DNA of 64,000 nucleotides from Thecamonas trahens ATCC 50062 (taxonomy: Eukaryota; Apusozoa; Apusomonadida; Apusomonadidae), in NCBI RefSeq assembly GCF_000142905.1, contig NW_013657671.1:353044-417043 (forward strand). The letters run 5' to 3'. Shown here piece by piece: positions 9,212 to 18,559 of this stretch. The position numbers were made by a program, and so were the translations under genes. The notes beneath the pieces were generated by a model, which had not been told where the DNA came from, searched no databases, and worked only from the letters and a program-made list of their open reading frames with translations. Numbering within the stretch: position 1 is the first letter of the stretch; every line of letters starts with the position of its first letter.

Positions 9212-10894
9212 CTACGGCTTGAGGATGATGTCCATAAAGCCGGTGAGGAGCTCATCGACGACAGTGCGGTCCGGAATGGTGCCGGCCATGCCGTAGATGC
9301 CGGCCATGCCCTCAGAGGCACGCTCGGGATGAGCGCGGGCTTCGGCGACAGATTCACGGAGGTCAGCAAGCATGGGCTCAACGAGGTCGGTCTGCCGACC
9401 GCCAATCATCCAGTGGACGCAAGTCGGCTTGATGAGGCGGGTGAGATCCCATTTGCGAGCAGTCATCTCGTCAGCAACCTGCAGGATGTTGACGGCTGGA
9501 TCATCAGAGTCAAAGGCGATGACGGCGGCGTCAGGCTCGCCGAGGACACGAAGACCGTCGATGGCGTTGATGCCGTCGACGAGGGCCTCAAAAGCGTCGT
9601 GAATCTCGTTGGCGGCGGCGACGTAGCCGTCCCAGCCCTGGGCCACCATGGCGGCCCAGGCGGCGGCGATGGTGCCGCCAGGGCGCGAGCCGGCAAACGA
9701 CGGCGAGCAGTAGAGGCCGCCGGGCCACGTCGTGGCCTGGAAGTACTGGTGCTTGCGAATCTCCGGCGAGGCATAGAGGATGACCGAGGCGCCCTTGTGG
9801 GCACAACCGTACTTGTGCAGGTCGGCAGACATGGAGGTGACGCCGGGGACGGAAAAGTCAAAGTTGGGGCCGAGGCGGCCCTCGGCCTTGAGGAACGGCA
9901 GCAGGTAGCCGCCGAGGCATGTGTCGACATGCAGCGGGATGCCGCGGTCGGCAGCAATGGCCGCCATCTCCTCGACAGGATCGATGACACCGTGCGGGTA
10001 GCCCGGCGCCGAGGCGACTGCCATGATGGTGTTCGACGAGAGAGCAGCGGCAAAGGCCGAGACGTCAGCGCGAAAGTCGGGGCCGAGCGGGACAACGACC
10101 AGTTTGACGCCGAGCAGGTGCGCGCCCTTGTTGAGAGCCGGGTGGGCTGAGAGCGGAATAACCAGCTCGGGCGCAGTGATGCCGCGGGTGGCGAGCGCCA
10201 TGTCGCGGTACGTCTTGATGGCCATGATGAGTGACTCGGTTCCGCCCGAAGTCATGGTCCCGCACGCCTCGGGCCCGCCGCACATCATCGAAGCCGACAT
10301 GGCAACAACCTCGGCCTCAAACTTGCGGAGGCCGGGGAAGAGCATCGGGTACAGCGCGTTCGAGTAGGTAAAGGCCTGATAGGCGGCCATGGTGGCTTTG
10401 GAGACCTTGCCGCCGGCCTCGTGGTAGATGCCGCCAAACGCCTTCTTGCCCTCGTACATCTTCTGCTCACTGGTGAGCACAGCCATGGTACTCTCGATCT
10501 CGGCCAGCGGCAGCCCGCTCGGAGGCAGCGAGGTGTAGACCGGAAGCGCCTGCATGGCGTCCGAGGTCTCGCCGAGAACCACAGCCTCGATCTCCTTGAG
10601 TGTCTTGGCCTGCTCGGCTGCAACGACGCCAGCAAGGCCCGGCATGCCGCGGACCGACCGCAGCACTGCACCAAGTGCCGCAGACCGGGCATCGGCATTA
10701 GTTGCGAGTCGCACAAGCTGGCGGAGGAGGCGGAAGAAAAACAGAGCGAGCAGCACGCGTTGCAGGCCCACCACCACAGGCTGGGCGAGGGCCCAGGCGA
10801 GCCAGGTACACGCCACGCCTGCAACCGGGTGGGCGTGGAGTGCCTCCCAGGAAGAGCTGAGGGTCGAGCTGAGGGTCGAAGCCACGGTTTCCAT
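9212..10894 (-). CDS. SGPL1: Sphingosine-1-phosphate lyase (PLP-dependent)
   Basis: A 560-aa ER-membrane enzyme that irreversibly cleaves sphingosine 1-phosphate to a long-chain aldehyde and phosphoethanolamine, the exit step of sphingolipid catabolism. One N-terminal TM segment (about residues 40-65, ALAQPVVVGLQRVLLALFFF) is followed by a group II PLP-decarboxylase fold. Diagnostic motifs are GGTESL, HVDTCLGGYLLPF and SADLHKYGCAHKG with the Schiff-base lysine at K361 (codon 9814..9812). The length matches the animal enzyme (about 568 aa). Single exon; the ATG at 10894 begins METVAST. Confidence 0.93.
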   Translation of the reverse strand: METVASTLSSTLSSSWEALHAHPVAGVACTWLAWALAQPVVVGLQRVLLALFFFRLLRQLVRLATNADARSAALGAVLRSVRGMPGLAGVVAAEQAKTLKEIEAVVLGETSDAMQALPVYTSLPPSGLPLAEIESTMAVLTSEQKMYEGKKAFGGIYHEAGGKVSKATMAAYQAFTYSNALYPMLFPGLRKFEAEVVAMSASMMCGGPEACGTMTSGGTESLIMAIKTYRDMALATRGITAPELVIPLSAHPALNKGAHLLGVKLVVVPLGPDFRADVSAFAAALSSNTIMAVASAPGYPHGVIDPVEEMAAIAADRGIPLHVDTCLGGYLLPFLKAEGRLGPNFDFSVPGVTSMSADLHKYGCAHKGASVILYASPEIRKHQYFQATTWPGGLYCSPSFAGSRPGGTIAAAWAAMVAQGWDGYVAAANEIHDAFEALVDGINAIDGLRVLGEPDAAVIAFDSDDPAVNILQVADEMTARKWDLTRLIKPTCVHWMIGGRQTDLVEPMLADLRESVAEARAHPERASEGMAGIYGMAGTIPDRTVVDELLTGFMDIILKP

Positions 10895-11108
10895 GTTACA
10901 GGTCGAGGAGTGGGATGTGCGGAGTGTGGGGCTGGGCGTGAGCGTGCGGGTGCTGCCCCCTCCCCTCCCCCCGCCACTTTGGCTGCGTCAGCAAGCAGTG
11001 AGCGGAGGCGCGCGGAGACAATTCTTTTTCTTTGGGGGGGGGGGGGGGGCGAGGATGGGGGGGAAGGAGGGAGGTTGGGTGGGAAAGGGGAGGGGGGGGG
11101 GGTCAAGC

Positions 11109-11355
11109 TATGAAACAGCCCACCACATCCCCCTACATCCCCCTTTCGACTACATATATGTAGTGGCTAGGGGGATGTGGTGGGCTGCTTCAAGCCAGCG
11201 GGGGAGGGGATAGGGCTGGAGGGCAAGGACGCAATGCGATCAGTACATGTGGGTGAAGTTGTGGTGGCGGACGGTAAGGTGGTTGCGGTAGTGGGGAGAT
11301 TGTATGTTGAAACAATATGTAGTCGCTAAGGGGGGCAGTGGTGGGCTGTTTCATA
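11109..11355. mobile_element. MITE-like non-autonomous DNA element with TA target duplication
   Basis: Perfect 16-bp terminal inverted repeats, TGAAACAGCCCACCAC at 11111-11126 and its complement at 11338-11353. Both are flanked by TA (11109-11110 and 11354-11355), so the element is 243 bp. A third arm at 11177-11192 (one mismatch) pairs with the left end around the palindrome ctacatatatgtag (11150-11163). The left 80 bp can therefore fold as its own hairpin. It has no coding capacity. TA duplication is typical of Tc1/mariner-type elements; family assignment is inference. Confidence 0.75.
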
Positions 11356-11561
11356 CGTGGCTAACGAGGTCAGTTGCACTTTGTGCTGCACAATTTGGTG
11401 TTGCAGTTGCAGTTTCCTTGTCATTTTTTGGAAAGGGCACACACCTCCATAAAACCGAGCCTGTCCAGGTTGCCGTGGTGGGCAAGGCGCGGGGCATCAC
11501 TCATCTCGAAGCTCAAGAAGGAGAAAGACCAATTGCGTAGCCTGACGGTAGGAGAAGAGCC

Positions 11562-13892
11562 ATGAGTAATGCGATGCCTTCGTGGTTCTTTACCCGCTGT
11601 GCGGAGAATCCCGGAGCAGGGTATGCCGTCGGCCTGCCGGCGGCAAACGTGGTGATGGCTGAATCGTACGCCATTGTGAGCGATGAGGTGCCTGACGATG
11701 TCACGACTCAAGTCGAGCTCAAGTTGGACCTGAAGATGTGTAACAATTGTGGCCGCCGGATGCCGAAGGAGGTGACAAGGAGCGAGAACTGGGCAGACGG
11801 CTTCTGCCGTGCCTACGACATGGTGTACTTTTGCCAGCCAGCGTGCAAGAGGTACTTTCTTGTTCCGGAGTGGAATCATGCTGAGCGCGGAAGTGAGAGC
11901 GCGGCAGCGAGCGGCCACCAAGCTCAAAGCCAGTACGGAATGCTTGCTTTGCCTGACGAGCTCCTGGTCTACATCCTTGGCTCCCTGGATCCACAGGCGT
12001 TTGCGGCGCTGGCAGCAAGCTGCAAGAGGCTGTGGCGGATTGCCCACGATCGCCGTCTGCTGAGCAAGATGCTCCAGAAGAACATCTACGCGTGTAAGCT
12101 GATGGCCAGCGACACGAGGTTGCCTGATCGTGGAGCGATGAGCACGACGTGGCTGTACATGATGGCGACGTCGGCAGAGGAGAGCACGGATCGACAGGAC
12201 TTCTTCAACTGCGCGTGGGAACGCGGGTGGGTCCGGATTGCGGTCAAGACTGCGTGCAAGCTTGTGTCGGAGTTTCCCGGCTCGAGCGAGGAGCTGGGCC
12301 TCCTGTGGATGTCGTCGGACGAGATTGTGGCAGATGCCAAAGACGCGGTCTCTGCCGGCATGTTGGCGAGCCCGCTTGCGTGCGTTGAGGCCGAGGTGAT
12401 TGCGGTGGTGCAGCGCGCGATGGTGCGCGGCGGCGAGCGCGCGCATCGCGGACGTGAGCTTATGGCTGCTTTGGCCCCGGGCAGCTCTCTTGTCCGGCGC
12501 GGAAGCTGGATTCTGCGCAGCGATGTGATGGCTGCGGTGGAAACTCGCTTCCCTCACGCGACGTCGAGTGGCAAAGTCAGAAGCCTGGTGATCGAGTACC
12601 TGGACAACGGTGGCGAGTCCACCACTCCTGCGGATCTTGTGCGCAACTTTAGCCGGCAAGAAACCATGTTTGCACCGACTGCGGATGTCGACGAGTGGAT
12701 TCCGATTCCGGCGCTGGCCGCAGCGCGCACAGCGGTGCGCAACGGGGAGGTGCTGGCACCGCCGCTCACGCCGCGGCTGATCGGCGTGCTCTCGGCCACC
12801 AGCATCAACAAGGTGACGACGGCATGGCTCGACGCGCGAGTGACGAAAGCGACTACGAGCGAGGAGCTCGAGTCGATTGTGGCCGAAGCTTCGCGCTGGC
12901 CGAGCGTGATCGCGGCTGAGCGAGAGCTGGACGCCGCTGTCTACCGTTTCTGGTTCGTCACTGACAAGATTGTCCCCGTTGAGATGGCGGCGCTCAAGGC
13001 GGCAATGGCCAAGAGTGGCATTCCATCGTGGCGTCACAATGTTGCCGCCATGTTTCTCATGCCTGCGGCTGCTGACGGGACCGTCACCCCGCGCACACTC
13101 GACCATGGGGCGCATGCAGAGTCCGATGCGATAGCGGGCGCGATGGCGGCGGTGGTCAGCGCCCTGGTCCCGTTCAGCACCCGGCTGGACGAGCTCAGAT
13201 CGCGGAGGATTGTGGCCAAGGACGTACAGCTGGACAACTCCAGCCACCACCTTGTCACCGACTATGTGGTGAACGGCGACGAAGCGACTCTGGAGGAGCT
13301 AAAGCTCCTTCGCCGGCTCGACTGGGAGTTCTGGAAGCCGCGTGAGGATGAGATCTGGGAACGCTGCGGTGGATGGACAGGTGGCCTCAGCGTGCTGCGC
13401 CTGGCGTTCGAGTGGATGAAGCCAACGGCGTCGCAGGCCCAGCGGATTGCGTTTCTGAAGAAGGCAGCCGACTTTTGCCCTTCTCTTGCACGGCATCAAG
13501 ACGACCTGCATGACTCGCGCAATATCCTGGATTTCCTCAACCAGGGCGTCGGATCGGCGATGTTTGACTTTGTCAAGACCAATGTGCCGGCCACCGACCA
13601 CCCGAGCTTCCACACCCGTGTCTTCCGATGGATAGACAAAATGGACACCATTTGCTCATGCACGGCCACGGCCTGTCGCGTGCACGGCACATACGATGTG
13701 CCCGTCTCGGTCTGCAACGCGGTGATTCGGATCTTCGCCGCGTCCAACTCGATCCCGGAGCTCTTCGAACGGCTCGGCGATACCTCGGCGTGGGACGTGG
13801 AGTCAAGGCCGTCCTCAAGCTCGAGCGATGAGGAGGGAGAGTATTCGAGCGATGAGGAGGAAGACGAGAAAGAGGATTCGAGTGATGAGTAA
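11562..13892 (+). CDS. F-box protein with N-terminal Cys cluster and acidic tail
   Basis: A 776-aa single-exon protein. Residues about 60-100 hold a Cys cluster (C60xxC63, then FCRAYDMVYFCQPAC) that may bind zinc. A canonical F-box follows at about 127-170 (LALPDELLVYILGSLDPQAF), suggesting recruitment to an SCF ubiquitin ligase through Skp1. The remaining 550 residues are mostly helical with no WD40 or LRR signature that I recognise. Weakly repeated blocks containing LVxDYVxNG or VIEYLDNG hint at degenerate helical repeats. The last 30 residues are Ser/Asp/Glu-rich (SSSSSDEEGEYSSDEEEDE). Substrate unknown. Confidence 0.8.
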   Translation: MSNAMPSWFFTRCAENPGAGYAVGLPAANVVMAESYAIVSDEVPDDVTTQVELKLDLKMCNNCGRRMPKEVTRSENWADGFCRAYDMVYFCQPACKRYFLVPEWNHAERGSESAAASGHQAQSQYGMLALPDELLVYILGSLDPQAFAALAASCKRLWRIAHDRRLLSKMLQKNIYACKLMASDTRLPDRGAMSTTWLYMMATSAEESTDRQDFFNCAWERGWVRIAVKTACKLVSEFPGSSEELGLLWMSSDEIVADAKDAVSAGMLASPLACVEAEVIAVVQRAMVRGGERAHRGRELMAALAPGSSLVRRGSWILRSDVMAAVETRFPHATSSGKVRSLVIEYLDNGGESTTPADLVRNFSRQETMFAPTADVDEWIPIPALAAARTAVRNGEVLAPPLTPRLIGVLSATSINKVTTAWLDARVTKATTSEELESIVAEASRWPSVIAAERELDAAVYRFWFVTDKIVPVEMAALKAAMAKSGIPSWRHNVAAMFLMPAAADGTVTPRTLDHGAHAESDAIAGAMAAVVSALVPFSTRLDELRSRRIVAKDVQLDNSSHHLVTDYVVNGDEATLEELKLLRRLDWEFWKPREDEIWERCGGWTGGLSVLRLAFEWMKPTASQAQRIAFLKKAADFCPSLARHQDDLHDSRNILDFLNQGVGSAMFDFVKTNVPATDHPSFHTRVFRWIDKMDTICSCTATACRVHGTYDVPVSVCNAVIRIFAASNSIPELFERLGDTSAWDVESRPSSSSSDEEGEYSSDEEEDEKEDSSDE

Positions 13893-14431
13893 ATCCGGCC
13901 ATGCTTGTGTGTGTGCGTGTGTGACGAAGCCCTGCAATGGGATGGTGAAGATGTGCATCTGCGTGAGGACGTCGAAACCGTGACAAATTTCAGCGATCGT
14001 CCCTCGAGCAGGCTGTCTGTTGGGGCCGGAATCAAGTACGATATCTGTGATTCAGGCATGTGATCAGGATCAAAGGAGTGTGGGCCAGTATGTAGTCTTG
14101 ATTGAAGGGGAGGGGGTGATGTCGAAAGAGAAGAAGTGAGGGCGAGAGAAAGAGAGAGAGAGAGAAAGCGAGGAGAGAGAGAGAGAGCGCGAGGAAAGTG
14201 AGTTTCGCTCGGGCAAGAAGAAAGGCGGGCGTTGTGTTTGTGACCGAACGAACGAACGAACGAACGAACGAACGAACGAATGAATGAATGATGGCCAGCC
14301 AGACCAGCTGAGAGGCTGAAGCACGAGTCGCGAGGTGAAGCCTCTGGCAGACCGGGTAGCCAAGCCCTTTGCAAGGGCAGACGAACGAGGGGATATCTCT
14401 CATACTTGCTTCCTCCTTTACTTTCACTATC
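13893..14431. repeat. Intergenic region with GA-rich and (CGAA)n microsatellites
   Basis: 539 bp without a gene. It holds an imperfect (GA)n tract at about 14140-14195 and a (CGAA)n array at 14245-14280 running into (TGAA)n to 14291. The same CGAA motif forms the much larger array near 39.1-39.4 kb. Confidence 0.8.
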
Positions 14432-15624
14432 ATGCTCCGTTCTCTTGCCACTCCTGTTGCCGCAGCTGCTGCTGCCGTAAGGACTGCCGCTAGCGCAGCT
14501 GCCTTTTCCTCAGAGGTGGTACGTGTGGAGGGAGGAGGGGAAAGGGGCGGGCCGGGGGGGGGGGGAGGGGGGGAAGAGGGGATGGGGATGGGGATGACTC
14601 ATGGATGATATGGTCGGTTGGTGGCGGTGTGGACGGGCGTATGGATGGGGGGTTGGTACTCACGGATGGGTCTGTGTCGGTCTTGTTGGGGTGGCGGACG
14701 GGTGGCTGGGGATAGACCGTGGGCTTCATCGGCCTCGGCAACATGGGTGCCCATATGGCGACGAACCTGTCCAAGGCTGGCCACCCGCTGGTGGTGTACG
14801 ATGTGTTCCCTGAGGCTGCCACGCGGCTGGCAGCGGAGGCGCCGAGCAACGTGGTGGTGGCGGGCTCGCCGGCCGACGTCGGCGCGTCCAAGGCCGAGGT
14901 CATTGTGACCATGCTGCCGTCGTCGCCGCACGTCGAGTCGGTGTACAACGGGCCCGACGGCGTGTTTGCCGGGGCGGGCGACGCGTCGAAGTTCTGCATT
15001 GATGCGTCGACGATCTCGCCGCCTGTGGCTGCCGCCGTGGCCGAGTCGGCCAAGTCCAAGGGCCACGTCCTCATCGACGCGCCGGTCTCGGGTGGCACCA
15101 TCGGGGCCGAGAACGCGACGCTGACGTTTATGGTTGGGGCCGAGAAGGCCGAGTTTGAGCAGGCGCGGGCGGTGCTTGGCCGGATGGGCCAGAACATTGT
15201 CCACTGCGGCTCGCACTCGACCGGCCAGGTCGCCAAGGTTGCCAACAACCTCGTTCTCGGCATTTCCATGATCGCGGTCAACGAGGCCATGAACCTTGGC
15301 GTCAAGTCGGGCATGGACCCCAAGGTCCTTGCCGGTATTTTCAACACCTCGTCGGCCCGCTGCTGGTCGTCGGACACGTACAACCCGTGCCCGGGGGCCA
15401 TGGATGGTGTCCCGGCCGCGCGCGGCTTCACTGGCGGATTTGCCGCCCCGCTCATGGCCAAGGACCTCTCGCTCGCCATCGAGGCCGCCAACGCCATCAA
15501 CGCCCCGCTCAACCTCGGCTCCTCTGCCCATGCTCTCTACCGGCTCATGTGCACCAACGGCATGTCGGACCTCGACTTTTCTGGCTACTGGCAGATGCTC
15601 CAGGACAAGCCCTCGTCCAAGTGA
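14432..15624 (+). CDS. HIBADH: 3-hydroxyisobutyrate dehydrogenase, mitochondrial
   Basis: Exons 14432..14518 and 14716..15624, 331 aa. The intron 14519..14715 (donor GTACGT, acceptor GGATAG) contains G-runs. It oxidises 3-hydroxyisobutyrate to methylmalonate semialdehyde with NAD+ in valine breakdown. Exon 1 encodes an Ala/Arg-rich mitochondrial presequence (MLRSLATPVAAAAAAVRTAA). Exon 2 opens directly into the Rossmann motif TVGFIGLGNMG. The substrate loop DAPVSGGTIGAE and the catalytic lysine K203 (GQVAKVANN) are present. Length agrees with the human enzyme (336 aa). Confidence 0.92.
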
Positions 15625-15865
15625 ACGATCTCCCGCACGAATCCCTCTCCGACCACCTTGTACCCAATCACCGTCCGCCTGATCACCTTTCACCCGGTCA
15701 CCCGCCCGTCACCGTCCCACGCCGCTCTTAACGTGGTTGGCGGTGTGTGGCCAACAACCAAACTCGCGCAAGATCCTCACCTCACCCTCTAGCCCCCTAC
15801 CACCACACCACCTCACCCTCCCCCCCTCCCCCCCCCCCCCCCCCCCCACCCCCGCCCACCCACCC

Positions 15866-16402
15866 ATGCCGTTCAGCCCAGGACGTATTCCCAGCACACC
15901 ACGGCACCCGTCTTCAGGGGCCCTGCGCCCGCCGCCGGGCCTCTCTGCGGTGCTCTCGCCTGCGGTGGCGGCGGCTCTGGAGAGCTCTGCGGCGGCGCCG
16001 CGAGCGTCTGCCCACGAGAAGAAGGCCTGGGAGCTGGCCATGTCTCCGGTCAAGGGGTTCTTCATGACGGGCTTTATGCTGTGGATGTCTGGCTCGTCGG
16101 TTGGCATCTTCTCCATGATGATGACGTACATGGCTCTCTCGGCGCCCGTCTCCGCCATGATGAACGTCTCGAACGTGTTCAAGGGCCTCGCCAAGGCCGC
16201 CAAGCTGACTACCGGCAAGGAGCCGTCGTTCCTCCTGCAGAAGATTGCCTACCTCCTCCTCCAGTGCGTCGCCCTCGCTCTCGGCCTGTGGAAGCTCAAG
16301 TCGCTCGGCCTCCTGCCCACAAAGCTCTCCGATCTCTTTGGCCACATGAACGTCCGTCATCCGCTCCATCTCGTCATCCCGGCCGATCTGCCTGCGCTCT
16401 AG
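15866..16402 (+). CDS. EMC4: ER membrane protein complex subunit 4
   Basis: A 178-aa protein of the EMC4/TMEM85 family, part of the ER insertase that places tail-anchored and multipass membrane proteins. After a Pro/Ala-rich N-terminus, the segment KKAWELAMSPVKGFFMTGFM matches the conserved EMC4 entry to the first membrane helix. Next come GSSVGIFSMMMTYMALSAP, VSNVFKGL and the C-terminal helix with LGLLPTKLSDLF, close to the family's GLLPTxxSDW. I start at the ATG at 15866, after a long C-run; an upstream GTG frame is Pro-rich non-coding sequence. Confidence 0.88.
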   Translation: MPFSPGRIPSTPRHPSSGALRPPPGLSAVLSPAVAAALESSAAAPRASAHEKKAWELAMSPVKGFFMTGFMLWMSGSSVGIFSMMMTYMALSAPVSAMMNVSNVFKGLAKAAKLTTGKEPSFLLQKIAYLLLQCVALALGLWKLKSLGLLPTKLSDLFGHMNVRHPLHLVIPADLPAL

Positions 16403-17035
16403 TCCTCGTTGCCGTTGTCCCTGCTCTCCTTGTCGACCACCCGCGTCCTACATTACCACAGCTGTGACTGTGACCGTGTCTGTGGGACGACGTGATGAGA
16501 GAGAGCGAGCGAGCGAGAAGGAAGGGGGTTGAGGCTGATGTTTCTTATGGTCTCCCCCTCTCTCTTCCTCCCTCTTCCTCTCATCCATGCCGCTCTTCCC
16601 GCTAGCCGATCTTGATCAAAGCCTTTCTTCGCACCCCCCCCCCCTANNNNNNNNNNNNNNNNNNNNNNNNNNNNNNNNNNNNNNNNNNNNNNNNNNNNNN
16701 NNNNNNNNNNNNNNNNNNNNNNNNNNNNNNNNNNNNNNNNNNNNNNNNNNNNNNNNNNNNNNNNNNNNNNNNNNNNNNNNNNNNNNNNNNNNNNNNNNNN
16801 NNNNNNNNCAGGAAGTCCGCGTCCCCTCCTCCCGCCCCCCCCCTCTCCCTCTCTCTCCCTCCGATCTCACTCCCATCCATCATTCCATCCTGGGTCACCA
16901 CCAGGAGGGGACACCAATGACCAGCCACCGCAACCACCTCTCCCCCCACCCCACTCTCCACACCCCTCAACCCCTCAACCCTTCCCATACTCCGCAACAC
17001 CGCCCACACATCCTCATCCACTCACCCTATCCACC
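16403..17035. other. Intergenic region containing an assembly gap
   Basis: Ns at 16647-16808 (162 bp) are bordered on the left by a C-run and on the right by pyrimidine-rich sequence. The visible flanks contain no supportable gene. The following DCAF13 start codon is at 17036. Confidence 0.9.
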
Positions 17036-18465
17036 ATGGTACGCCCGTCCCTCTTCCTCCCCCTTCCCCCCCCCCTCGCCCTTCCCCCCCCTCCCCCTCC
17101 CCTTAGGCCATACTCACCCCCTTTCCGCAGAAGGTGAAGATGATCTCGCGGGACGAGGTGGCGATGACACGGGAGCGCTCGACAGATCTCAACAAGGTCC
17201 ATCGCAACACGGCTCTGCGTGGCTTTGAGCGACAGACCGAGGTGAAGCGGGCGGTGAACGCAGCCAAGCTCAACCGAGTCTTTGCCAAGCCGTTTGTGGG
17301 CCAGCTCAGTGGTCACATGGATACAGTGACGTCGATGATGGCGTCGCCGCGGTCGCTAGATACCTTCTTGACAGGATCAGGCGATGGCGAAGTCCGCGTG
17401 TGGTCGCTCTCGCGCAAGGCCACCCTGTGGTCCATTCCCATGGCCCACACTTCGTTTGTCACCGGGCTGGTGGTCTCGCCCAACGGTGAGACGTTCTTCA
17501 CGGCGTCGGATGATCGGTCGATCAAGCAGTGGCGGCTGGACATGGGCAACATGTGGGCCGAGGATGTGGACACGCCGATCGAGTCGTGGGCATCCGAGTA
17601 CGCCCTCGAGTCGCTCTCCATGCACGCGTCACGCTACGTGCTCGCCACTGGCTCGCGGCAGGTCGACGTGTGGGACGTGGCGAGGGCTACGCCTGTCCAC
17701 ACCATGGCCTTTTCAGACGACACCATCTCGTCTGTTGCCTTCAACCAGGTCGAGACCGAGATCATTGCGGCGGCATCGTCGGACCGCTCGCTCTCGTTCT
17801 ACGATATTCGCACCGAGTCTGCTCTCCGCAAGGTCGAGCTCGGCAACCTCATCAACGACGTGGCCTGGAACCCGCGCGAGGCGTTCAACATCACCATTGC
17901 GTCGGACGACCATAACCTCTACACCTTTGACATGCGGAAGCTCGATCGGGCACTCAGCGTTCACAAGGACCATGTCTCGGCCGTCATGTCGGTCGCCTAC
18001 TCGCCCACCGGCCGCTCGTTTGTCTCGGGCTCGTATGACCGCTCCATCCGCCTCTGGAACATCTCCAAGGGCCACTCGCACGAGTGCTACCACACCGAGC
18101 GCATGCAGCGCGTACTCAAGGTCGCCTACTCCTCCGACGCTCGCTACGTCCTCTCGGGTTCGGACGACACCGGCGTCCGCATCTGGAAGTCGGACGCGTC
18201 GGCGACAACAGGCATCCAGCACCCGCGCGCCAAGGCCCGCGCTCGCTACGAGGCTGCCCTCCTCAAGCGCTACGAGCACGTTCCGGCCGTGGCCAAGATC
18301 CACAAGCAGCGCTTCCAGCCGCGCTCCATCTTCAAGGCCCGCAAGCTCCGCCACGTCATGCGCCTCGCCGAGATCCGCCGCGATGGCCGCCGTCGTGCTC
18401 ACACCCGAAACCCTGCACCTAAGATCGACTCCCGGACTGCCGCCGTCCGCCGTCTCCACGATTGA
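17036..18465 (+). CDS. DCAF13: DCAF13/Sof1 WD40 ribosome biogenesis factor
   Basis: Exon 1 is only the start codon (17036..17038), followed at once by donor GTACGC. The intron is 17039..17130 (C-rich, acceptor TTCCGCAG) and exon 2 is 17131..18465. The product is 445 aa, the same length as human DCAF13, and begins MKVKMISR as the family does (human MKVKMLSR). It acts in the nucleolar small-subunit processome for 18S rRNA maturation. Seven WD blades are visible, for example SGHMDTVTSMMAS, SDDRSIKQWRL, GSYDRSIRLWN and GSDDTGVRIWKS. They are followed by the Sof1 C-terminal domain (HVPAVAKIHKQRF, KARKLRHVMRLAEIRRDGRR). It lies 94 bp upstream of the next gene on the same strand. Confidence 0.93.
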
Positions 18466-18559
18466 ACGTCCTCGTCCGCACCCCCCTTTTTCTCTGCCGA
18501 ACACCGAACGCAGCCACTCGACGCCACCCTTCCCTACTTCCACCCCTGCACCTCCTCTC

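Noticed and set aside
8553-9405. Pro/His-rich open frames around the JMJD7-like 5' end
   Set aside because: They translate the intron's CT/C runs and spacer; only the 8909-8758 Ser-rich exon fits by phase and splice sites.
11150-11163. Palindrome ctacatatatgtag as a regulatory operator
   Set aside because: It is the loop region of the MITE hairpin, so its symmetry is explained by the element.
11421-13250. 609-codon antisense open frame opposite the F-box gene
   Set aside because: Arg/His-rich shadow of the GC-rich sense gene; no domain, and the sense strand has a clear F-box.
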